A DNA stretch of 64,000 bases, taken from contig NC_135556.1 of NCBI RefSeq assembly GCF_964340395.1, positions 2,815,001-2,879,000 of the forward strand. The letters are read 5' to 3'. Below the pieces are notes generated by a model, which was not told where the DNA came from, searched no databases, and saw nothing but the letters and a program-made list of their open reading frames with translations. Both the position numbers and the translations under genes were made by a program. This document shows, piece after piece, positions 35,426-47,707 of the stretch (its first letter is position 1; every line of letters begins with the position of its first letter). The stretch comes from Glandiceps talaboti. Taxonomy: Eukaryota > Hemichordata > Enteropneusta > Spengelidae.

Positions 35426-38400
35426 GTAAGTCTTTGTACATATTCATTTGTATGAACGTTTATAGATATCCAAACTGTGAGATATGGGACATTAAAACAA
35501 TTTATGTGAAGTGAATGTGTCCCTCTTTAACCCATAACTTGGTTAGATTTTTTTAAAAAGGTGAACATCACGCCTATTCAATAACTCACCACACAGCTCT
35601 CAAGCGTTGGGCAGACGACGGATTCGTCTCGTCAAATATTTTTCTTTTTAGTGACATTCAGCTATAGGCCCCACAAACAAACATTAATAGATAAAAGTAA
35701 TTCAGGGAGTCCGTTAGCTCGACATAGCAAACAAAAGTGCACTACTGAAATGTTAATTGCTACATGTGTAATGTTCGCAGAAAAAAATATTTAATAAAAA
35801 ATAAGGTTGCAGGTGAAATATTTAAATGAAATTAAGACGTTTATATTGACATGTCGATCTCTTCAGTGAGAGTCATTGCAACTGGACAAAAACAGTCATG
35901 TCAATGAAAGTAAGAAAAAACAGTCTGTACTGTTTAATTTTATCATGGGTGTATAAGGGGAGACCTTAGATACATCATAGACCCTCCACCCACATGTACC
36001 TTCATGATTTTATCAATAATCCTCTACTGTTTGTATCCTAAATTTACCAACTTCAGATTAAAGTGTAGATGGTGTTTGGCAGTTCGATAGAAAAGGTTGG
36101 TCCAGAAAAGAACGATCCCATGTAAATCTTATTAGGGTAACACTCATGTGATAACCTTGGATTGAAATTTGCGGCCCTCTAACTTGAAGTTGTGCATTGA
36201 CAATATACAGTTTGACACATTCCATCTAAAATACATTGTGTTCCTGTATGTAACTTACTTTCTATTTTGTAAAGGCAGGTTTGGTCAATTTTAAAAGATT
36301 TTCTTGTAGAGAGAACTTATCTCCTCAGATCTATGCATCAATTCAATGATAATTTTGACCGAAACATTCCAAGCTTTCTAAATGAATGAGATTGAGTATT
36401 TTACTATAGTAATTTGTGATAGTTTTTTATCCCAACATCATAATGAGATGTGCTATACATATTTTTGTTGCCTCTGGGACTCCCCAACCCTCTTATAGCC
36501 TCAATTATGCAAACACAGAGAACCCTTTACTTGTTTGAATGAACAAGAGACATTTTTTTCTTAGTATAGAAGGTAGTTTGTGCTTTGCTAACATTTACTC
36601 TACATCCCTTGCTAAAGACAGCTAAGTAAACTCCTCTTTGAAGTGGACAAAACTTGAGTAAACAGTTGTTTTGGGGACATTATTAAGTCTGTTAGTTAAT
36701 TGGAAGGGAAAGAAATAAAGCACTTCCAAATATTTCCTGTGGCGTGCTTACCTTAATCGTTTTCAAATGTGATATTGTGTAATGTCCATTGATATGCTGG
36801 AAGCTTGTGTGAAAGAAAAATCAATAGCATAGTTTTCTATGTAGAAGGTATTGAATACTTACATGACAGTGGAAATAACACTACCTTAGTATTGTGTAGT
36901 TTAGAGTCATATGACACACATAAAATGTTGTAATAGGTCTTCAACACTGGAAACTGGAATAGTTTCAACACCATTTTTTGAGTATGTATCTTATTTAAAT
37001 GTATTGATGAGTGTTACCCCTATTTGTTTGCCTTGTACTAGTGTGAGTTATGTTTTAGGTGATGTACACAATTGTAATATAATAGTGACAACAAAGGCCA
37101 AGTGTTGCTGTAGAAGTGGTTTTGAATATACAATTATGTTCTAATTTGGATGAAACAAACAGTTATTCAATGTGTAGACTCTTTTAATGTTAGAAAGACC
37201 TTTGTTTCTTTTGTTGCTGTTGAAAAATGACCAATGAATAATATTTGTCAAGTTATTAGTATCTTAAAGTTTTAAAATATCAACATTCTACAGGTAAGAT
37301 TTAGAATGTCTGTCAAGTCAATATAGTATAAAAGATGGCATTGGAACATATTTATAAACACAAACTACATTTAATGAGAATTCAAGACAGCAATTACTAG
37401 TGTAAGATACATTGTATTATTTATTACACCTTGTGTTTACATGCAATGATAAATACATTGTACCTGAGTGAGGTCATAATATGATTTAATGGATACTAAC
37501 AAAACTTAAGAAACTTTGAATATTTCACAGATTGTTGTAAAAATTGAAATGATTGATTTTGTTGTATTGACACTAAGAAAGTAATTGATATAGGAGCCTT
37601 CTATTCTTTTATAGCTTTGGAGAAATCCTATGAACAAAAGAGTTGATGTATCAAGTTAACATGTATACAACCAGCCATGTATTAGCTCAGTCTGTCTTCT
37701 AACATTGTTATAGCCTTCAACGTTTTATTGCAACAGTAAAGTTTAAATTTTAGTCATTAGTGCAATTGGCATGTCCAAACAATAGACACAGGAACATAAA
37801 TTTCTCATTACCACTCACTTTTTGTTGTGTTGAAAGAATGAAACATGACAAACATGCCTAGCAGTAAGAATCAATGTCAAATGAAAGACATGCAGATAAA
37901 CATTATAAATAATTTATTAGATGAGTGTACTTGTCAATGTCTGTTACTAAGGGTGATACATCAGGAAATAGCGGGAGTAGTGTGTAGCTGTAACCCTGTG
38001 TTAACTCAAGACCTGTTTATCTCTGATCTTTATATTTTGGTATAATAATTCACACTTGTCAAGATAATCTGTACTTCCCTGACAAGAGTACAGAGTTTGT
38101 GTGTTACTGGTGGTGTTTATCAACTGACTCAGTGTGCATAATATAATACATGTAGTTTCTGTCTCTGTACATCAACATTTGTAATAATGAATAGTTTGTC
38201 AGATTCACTTAAGTTGCCTTGTCACACACTGGAGTTCACACCAAAATTGTGGTAAAGTGGAAGGGAAAAATATCAGAAGTTTGTGATATATCACTACATG
38301 TACATGTACTGTACATGTGTACAAATGTATACCCTTTACCCTTTTTCTGTTGCCAGGGTTCTAAAACTTAGTAAAAACATTGGTACATGTTACATTTGTG

Positions 38401-41400
38401 GACATCTGTGAATCACACAATCCAACAATTTTTCTGTCTTGCAAAACTCCTGAAGTGGTAGTTGACATGTACGTACATCAAGGCTATTAAAAAACCACCA
38501 AACTTATCAAGCTGTCAAATCAGTACTTGAGGCATTGTTGTTATTTGTGTTTTAACAGTGATATCAATCTCAAAATTTACTGCTCAGCTGGTTTCTTTTT
38601 TATCATCTTTACAGGTACATTGTATGTATGTTGAAGCAAAAAATTAAGGTTGATAAATCTACATGTTTCAGCTGTATGTATAATGTTTCATTTGTATTTG
38701 ATGTCTGTAGGGGAACCCTGCCACAATAATATTTCTTCATATGCAAGAAATTTTTTGCATGTGACTGAATCATCAACCCTAATTTTATGCTTCAACATAC
38801 ATGTTTAAAATGACAAAAAGAAATCACCTGAGCAGTAGAAATGACTAAAACATACAATTAAGAAATCTGATAAAATAACTTTGAAAACTGCAGAAACTAT
38901 GGAGATGTAGTAGTGTTGCCTCAGTCAGAACTACCTGAGATCATCATCACCATGGTGATAGGAAGCCAAATGTCCACTTCTAGTTGTTAGTGGAATATAT
39001 GAGTTGACTTTGTTCATTACTATATTGTAGTTTGTGTGACTCTACTAACTACATTTTGTACACTCATTCTTATCCATATCACAGATCTACCCAGTACATT
39101 TGTATGTAAGTAGGTGCCGCTATGCTACCACTATATTCAGAGTTCAACACACCCATAAACTGTATGACGATCAGTACAGTTACATTTACAATAACTGCTA
39201 GTCTTTTCTTTACTTTTGTTAAGATTTACTTTACTTTCGCAATGTGAATTGGCAAGACTGCTGTAAATCTGTGACAGCATAGAATAGGTTGTATGGTTGT
39301 AAGTAGGATTATTGTCATTCAGTTCAACTGAGTGAACAACACAGGTCAATCTCCTGTATCAAGGCTTGATATGCAATGTGCACATACATATAAATCAAAC
39401 AGTCTCTTTTCTGTGTGGTTTACCAAACAATAAATTTTAAAGAAATGTAAATTTAATAGGTATAGTAGTAAATTACACCATTTACAATGCTTTGTGGAGT
39501 TCGTCATTGTTGTGAAGTATTGGTAGTTGGGAAAGCCTAAAGTGTTAAACTTAAAGTGGCCATAATGAATGAAGACTGGGTATCTTTTTTGGATTTTTAA
39601 TTTATAAAACAATTTTATCATTTCTTCCCACTAGAAAAATCAATGTGAGACAACATATATTAAGTCTGTGTGTAACTCAATACATTGCAAAAAAATTTTA
39701 AAATGTGTAAAATATTTGTTATTGTATGTAGAATAACATACTTTTTATACACTTTTTACAATAGAAGGACTGTGTTTGTTATCGTACATAGTTACATTTG
39801 TAAAATCTAGTGAGTTCTCCAAAAAGTACTGTACACTGTACACTGTACTGGAGGTTCTGATCATCATGATGAGTGGTGTACATGTTGTAATGCTATGGTT
39901 GGTATGGTTCCTAAATAACCAACTCAATAGAGAAGTTTATATCATCTCCTTAATTAAATATGACAAAAAATATTGGTGTCAACCCTGTGAATTTGGACCT
40001 TACTGAAGGTGATAGATAGTACACATATATGAATGGTAATGTCAAAAGTAATACACACTTCAATGGGTTTACTACCACCATCAAGTACATAACCATCATA
40101 ACCACAAAGCTAAAAAAATATCCTTTTTGTTCTGTTATTATTGGTCACACTGTATTCTGGTTTATGTCACTCCCATACATGTACATGTACAAATGTATGT
40201 TGCAGTTTTGTGTAACTAAAAGATTTAGATTGTATATGGTTACAAAAATAGAGACATAAATATTTGTTGAAGCAACTTGAAGGAGGCTTGGATTAAAGTC
40301 TTAGCATAACTGTAGAAGATTAAAACTGTTAGCTGTAAACTGAACCCATCTTGAATGTTACCAGTCAACTATAACTGTAACACATAGATACATTGTAATA
40401 CATTGTTACCCTGTTCCCTCAGTTACCTGAATACAATGGGATAGCATGGTTCAGGCTGACTAGTTCTTTTAGGTGACATATCTCAATTTGCTATGGATAG
40501 AGTGTTTACTTGAATGTCTTATTCTCTGTGGTTTCAGCCCATCCCAAATAATTGTAGACATACAAGTAAGTAGTACAGACCTTTTTGTCCAATTATTTAG
40601 GAATGACAGCACTGATACTGTGAATAGTCTATACTGACAGATTGTAGTCAGTTCACAAATCCTTGGGACTCCATTCTGACTGTTGTTCTTAAAGTCTGAA
40701 TCAAGTCCCTGCTTCTTCTGTTTGCAAGCAGGACTTTGCTTTTTATTAAGACAACTCAGATATAGGTGGCTAAGCAAACACAACAACAGTATATGTATAC
40801 TAGACCCTTAGTATTTAGGTTTTCTAAGCTGACCTAAACTTGTTTACGTTTTGAGTTAAATATCTGTGAAAAGCAAATAGTGATAGTATTCAATTAAAGT
40901 TTTGTTCCAAACACAAACAAAAATTTTCAACTCCACACTTCAGTCAGGTACTATTTTCAAGTTTGAAATTGTGATAAGTGACATAGAAATACAGATGGCA
41001 TCCCCTTGTATTCCCTCAATAGAAGGATAACAAATTAAAAAAATTAATACTCACCTTACATATTTTTATATGGTATGTAACTAGAAGCATGTATATATGT
41101 ATATTACATAGTTTGGCATAACAAATGTAATAGCTATCACATGATACATCAAGAAATAGATTTATCTTTGTCTATCCCACTCACCCTATACTTTAGGTAT
41201 TATTATTCCTACATCAGGTTCAATTTATCAACGTATATGTGACAAATGGCATGACTGATATGGAAAATATGTGAAAAACTAGTGAATGTTCACATAAAGA
41301 TAATTAATCCAAACTGACCAATGGTACTTGAGTATATGCATACTGAATTCACAATTCATCAGATTTACCTACATGTAGCTGATGAATAATTTTACCCAGA

Positions 41401-41432
41401 AGAATACAGAGAATACAGGGTGGGGGACAGAC

Positions 41433-41469
<37 letters not shown>

Positions 41470-44400
41470 GCATTTTCAGATAGTTTAGACATGGCCACTG
41501 TGGTGATGTACACAATTGCTGAAAAGTCATGAATGTCTTACAATTTAACAGGAGAGCTACCACTTATGCTTTTCAAATATGTTTAGTTTATACACAAAAC
41601 AGTGCTACTGTAGTTAGGTTGTTCCATTATCTTAGCAAACAAGATTTATAGTTGCAATAGGTGTGTTGATAACATTGCTGTATTGGACAATTGTGTAAAG
41701 TATTATTGTCTGACCATGGTCTGACAAAGGTAAAATGGTGTGGCAACTCTTTGATATTTTAGGCCTAAGGGCTGAACCCTAGACTCTGATATTTATAGTA
41801 ATATGTATTACCAATGTACATGTAGTAGTTCTAAGGATTATTAAATAAGATCACCTTTTTTTTTGTTCTGCACCAAAATGTTCTATTGTTAACCCTGGCA
41901 GATAATGGTTTTTGACATTTAAGTTTTAAGCCTAATTTGAACTCCTGTCTGTAGGCTGACCTCTAACTGAACAGTTGAACAATGAAGGGAAATATATGTA
42001 TACAGTGTATCTACAAAAGGGTTGTCACAAATCCCCAAATTTGGTGAACAATTTTGATCTTCAACAGACAATATATGACAAAATAGACAGTGGTTGACAA
42101 TGACAGACAGACTATTTCCTCGGTATGGCAATATAGAAAACTATGACATTTACTGCAAATACAGTTATTAGTGTAGCTATAGAAAGTCCTTTCAAAGGGA
42201 ATTTTGTCTGCTGTTATATTTCACTTTTAGGGGAACAATGTGAACAATCTAATACATATTGTCATGAAAATGAAACTTGACAAGTCATTCCTTAGGGAGT
42301 AATCTGTTGTGATGACCTCGTGACCCAGGCGGTGTTGTCAATGAAAATGGTTGCTAAGCAACCATTACGTCCAACTGTTTGATATTCTCAAGATCAGTTC
42401 ACAGTATTTATATATTCTTAGTGTTTTCCTTTATTGCCCTACTAGAACTTCATTTATAATAAATGTAGATATTTCTTCAGTAAAGCTAACTTATAATGTA
42501 TAGGGGAGTCTGAGTTTTATAATGTATAGGATAATACTTGTAATTTGAATAGCAAACTGTAGGACTTTACTCAGTCAATAGTACAAGTTGTCATATTGAA
42601 CATACCATAATATGTGCTTTGAAGCCTGGTATGACAACTTACAACTTGTTGACTGTATATGACTGTCAATATGTGGTATGACAACTTACAACTTGTTGAC
42701 TGTATAGGACTGTCAATATGTGGTATGACAACTTACAACTTGTTGACTGTATATGACTGTCAATATATTGTGGTATGACAACTTACAACTTGTTGACTGT
42801 ATAGGACTGTCAATATATTGTGGTATGACAACTTACAACTTGTTGACTGTATAGGACTGTCAATATATTGTGGTATGACAACTTACAACTTGTTGACTGT
42901 ATAGGACTGTCAATATATTGTGGTATGACAACTTACAACTTGTTGACTGTATAGGACTGTCAATATATTGTGGTATGACAACTTACAACTTGTTGACTGT
43001 ATATGACTGTCAATATATTGTGGTATGACAACTTACAACTTGTTGACTGTATAGGACTGTCAATGTGTAGTTTTCAAATACAACTTGTATGTTGATGTAT
43101 GACAGCTAATTAGATATAAACAAGTACATGTAGTCAAAGATTCAAGTTGTTTCATACTCCCTTACTGAATATAGACAATAGACAAAGTACCAACAAACAT
43201 TGACTGGAACCAGAAAACTACATGATAGTTATCAAAACAATGGCAAGTGAGAAGGGATGACAAACACAACCCAAAACTCCTGTTGAAAATAGATTTTGTA
43301 AAAATTGTAATATAATAAATAGAAGACGTAGAATACCATTTGATACATTGCAAACTATAGACAAAGAAAAGAGATAAATTATTTAGTGTCATTTACAATA
43401 TCAATTCAGATTTCAATAGTATAGAAAAGAAAGAGCAATTTAGATTTTAATGCAATCAAAACAAAAAGGGATTATAATTGCTGTCTGTATGTATCTAAAC
43501 TCTCTCTCTCTGTATGTGTCTAAACTCATTTACAGTTATTTAATCAAGAAAATTATTTTACTTATAATACTTCTAACATTAGCCTATTTCATTGTGTAGT
43601 GTTCTGTAATATTTTTATTACACTTATGTACCCAAATAGAATTGTAAATTTTTTATACGGTCTATAGTCGTGTTGCATCTTATCTTATCTTTATCTGTAT
43701 GTAATAATAATGATACAGTCATACCAATAATTCTTCCCACCCATTCTGTTTCTTATCTTTATCTGTATGTAATAATAATGCCAAACATGTTTGAAATATC
43801 CCTAGCAACAAGACCATGTTCATAACAACAGCTAAATACAGTTGTGCTACAATACCATTGGCGCTAGTTTTAACGATTACCAGTATTTGTGCAGATTGAG
43901 TTTTGAGAAAGTACATGTATGTGTTGACTTATTTTGATTTATTTTTCATTAACATTCATTTTATTTAATTCTTTGTTACCAGGGTGTTTTTATCATGTAG
44001 ACTAAGAACTGTACCTGGATTCCATAATGCCAATGCAGCCCTTAGCAAAGATGCCTATAGAAGTGAGTACTATTTGTCATCAATTTTCATATTACAGTTT
44101 TTGTACACGTGTTTCTAAACAGTTTTAATATTAAATGTTTTATGTAACTGTTTCTGAACAATTTTAATATCAGAAATTTATTCAGGTCTTTCTTACATTT
44201 ATTATGTTAAAGATTTTATGTAGTTATTTCAGAACAGTTTTAATATTAAAGATTTTATGTAGTTATTTTAGAACAGTTTTAATATTAAAGATTTTATGTA
44301 GTTATTTTAGAACAGTTTTAATATTAAAGATTTTATGTAGTTATTTTAGAACAGTTTTAATATTAAAGATTTTCTGCAGGTGTTTCTGAACAGTTTGAAT

Positions 44401-47400
44401 GATGAAGGCTGTAGCATTTTTTTATTCCTCAAGGTTTTGAAATATATGTGGAAACGAGAAAGATTTCCAAAATATAGTTTAGTTATAAACTTGTATAGAC
44501 AGTCATCAATATAAGCCAAAACTCTTGAAATACAGACTGTTTTTTTAAAACCTTGTTGATGCAGTGTCTGCATTTTTCATTAAAGGTGCTAAATTGTTCC
44601 TTATGTATTGAAATATGAAATGCTTTTAGCTGGATCCAAGAAAGCACTTGTCAGTCAGTTTGATACAAATTGTATACAGCTATTGAAAATAACATGTACA
44701 TGTAGGATAATTATCTCGTCCAATTCCAACTTATATGTGTGTATTCATTCACAGAATTAAATGAAAAACAGTATTTCAAATGTAGTTAAAAAACTATTTT
44801 ATCATTTGAGATAATATATCAGAATAGCCAAATATTAATGCATGTATTGCATTACCTTATACATTTATACACCATAGATGATTAGAATGAAATAAATTTA
44901 TAACTTTTTATTCATATTTTATCTTTGGTCCATTTTTTATGTATTTACTTTACTTATTGTCCATTTGAAATTTTAATGCTGATTCAGTTTATGATAGTTG
45001 TGTCAAATTGCATTCTACTTTGTTTTCCTAGTCTGCCATTAAATAATGATATGATTTTTATTTAATTCACAGTTGATGCCAAGTGTGATGCACCAACACA
45101 GAAACAGAGACAAATGCTACGACAGAAATATATTGGTAGACCAGCTACTGTCAGTGTGTCATCTTACAAACAGAATCAGGTATGTGTAAAGTAGTACCTC
45201 AGACCAAAATATCAAAATAACACATTTATACTTTCTTTAAAATGGCCATATGGATGAGGACTGGGTTATTATTTTGGATTATTAATTAATAAAACAATTT
45301 TGTCATGGCTTCCTACTTCAAGTCAATGTGAAACAACATTGACAAAGTCTGTGTTTGAAACTCAATAAATTGCAAAAGATTCATAAATATGTAAAATCTG
45401 TGTTATTGTATACATACAATAACAAACTTTTAACACATTTTAAAGTTTTTTTGCAATTTATTGAGTTGTTTTATTAATTCATTAATAATTTAATAATGTT
45501 TAATTTATTGTTGTTTCACATTGACTTGAAGTAGGAAGCCATGAAAAAATAGTTTTATTAATTAATAATCCAACACAATAACCCAATCCTCATCTATATG
45601 GCCATTTTAACCCAAGATGTTCCACTGTCAGGCTTTTCTACAGTGTGCATTCAAAAATATATCCATCCAAAAATGTCAAATAAATATCAGGTATATAACA
45701 TGTACAAATTATGACACAATTAATTCAGGTATATAACATGTACAAATTATGACACAATTAATATCAAGTATATAACATGTACAAATTATGACAATTAATT
45801 CAGTAAAAATTCAAATACATATTAGTTAGAACAATCTATCCTATCCCATCCTATCCTATCCTATCCCATCCCATCCTATCCCATCCCATCCCATCCTATC
45901 CTATCCCATCCCATCCCATCCCATCCCATCCTATCCTAGATATTATTTCTAATAAATCTGAAATTTCTGTTAGCATTATAAAACATTCATTGACAACACT
46001 ATGCATCATTTAATTTATGATTATTCCATTATTTTGTGGGGAGAACAGTGTGGTTTTGTTGTACAGCAGTCAGCCATTCAATACAAATATTTTGTTTCAT
46101 TTTTGAGGAGAGGACTGTGTTTGACTTGAAAATGGTATTTATTGATTGATTAATCTGTTACCAAATATCTATAATACCAATCTGGTGATAGTAAAATTGT
46201 TGAAGCATCTTATGGCTATTATCACCATGGTAACCTAACATTAGTGATACCAATATCTGATTATAGAATTGGTTTTCAGTCGAGATAGATTGGAATTTAT
46301 TCAGTGATCGATACAACTAGAAAGGAAAAGCAAGCTTAGATGACGGATAATATCAAATTCACATAACACCTCACAAGAATGCCGGAAATTCACAATTTTT
46401 CAGAGGAAGGAAAGAATGAATTGCTTTAGAAGTTGTTATTGCATTCCATGACAAACACAGCAGAGAAAAAGCAGCTGTTATGAATGATAAGTTAAGATTA
46501 TGAGCAGCTCTATTATATTGTATTGGCAGAATTATATTACTGCGGAAATTAACTCTGGCAATTAGGACACATGTAGAACATTTGATGCAATTTTAATTAG
46601 TTTTATTGGTTGCCATGGATATAGAAGAATGTCAGAAGATGATTTCATTGAAAGCAGTAGAGGTTGAATTAGTTCAACCCAATATGGAAATTGTTGTTAT
46701 GGCAACAACTAACATTATGATGTATACTGAAATGTCTTGAGATACTGCAATGTAATTTGATTGTATAGAAATGGTTATATTTGTGTGTATGTATGCATGC
46801 AGACTATAAGTATTGTCATTTTGTGTGGGTATTAAAAGGAATCATTTCAAACCAAGCAGAACTAAAAATGTTCATAATCTCATTACATGTACATGTACAT
46901 GGTTAGTATCTCAGATGAATTGGGAAATAAAACTGATATAATACACATTTATTGTTCCCTACACTACTGTGTTTATAGGAATCTCAAATATTAAATTTGG
47001 CAAGGTTTTTTTTTATAATCAATGTGCTAAAAATTACTGTGGAAGGAAGAAAATAAAACTAAACAAAAATTTATAATATGAAAATAATGTGAATAAACTC
47101 TTTAATCTCTATTTCTATCATTGTTTGTTGATACAATTAAGAACTGTACTGTTAACACATGTGGAATCCAAAATACTTATATATTTGAATCTGTCCCAAA
47201 TTTTCAATGAAAAGAAAGCAACAAATCTGAAAAATCAGTTAGTTTAAAATTGTGTCTTTTGAAGTGTGTTCACAGATTTTGTTATCTCCAGAATTCTAAC
47301 TTTAAAATATTAACTTTCACATTATATCTCTTTGTAACTATGCATGCACTGTTTTCCCCCTCACCTTGATTTCAATCTCCTTCCCATTTATAGTCAAATC

Positions 47401-47662
47401 AACTATTTATTCCCTTGTTCCCATTCCTTCATATAACTCCATTTATTTCCCTACCAATGCTAGCTCCCAGAGTATTTTCCCAGCTGGGTAAGCATAATTT
47501 TGATCCAAGCACTACTTTTCATATCATTTGGATATTTGATTTGGTTCTCAACTTCTTTTCCCTGTTTTTTCCCTAACCTACCACACTTCTGTAATGACAT
47601 TATTTGATTGCTATCAACTGTTTATAACTTATTTTGGTGTTTTTCATATTTATATCTTAACA

Positions 47663-47707
<45 letters not shown>

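Larger units (their letters stand above)
39771..42610. other. Intron 1 of the plus-strand gene, right part
   Basis: AT-rich. It contains a (GACA)n run at 41425-41466 and a 21-bp palindrome at 42346-42366; otherwise nothing recognised. Confidence 0.6.
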
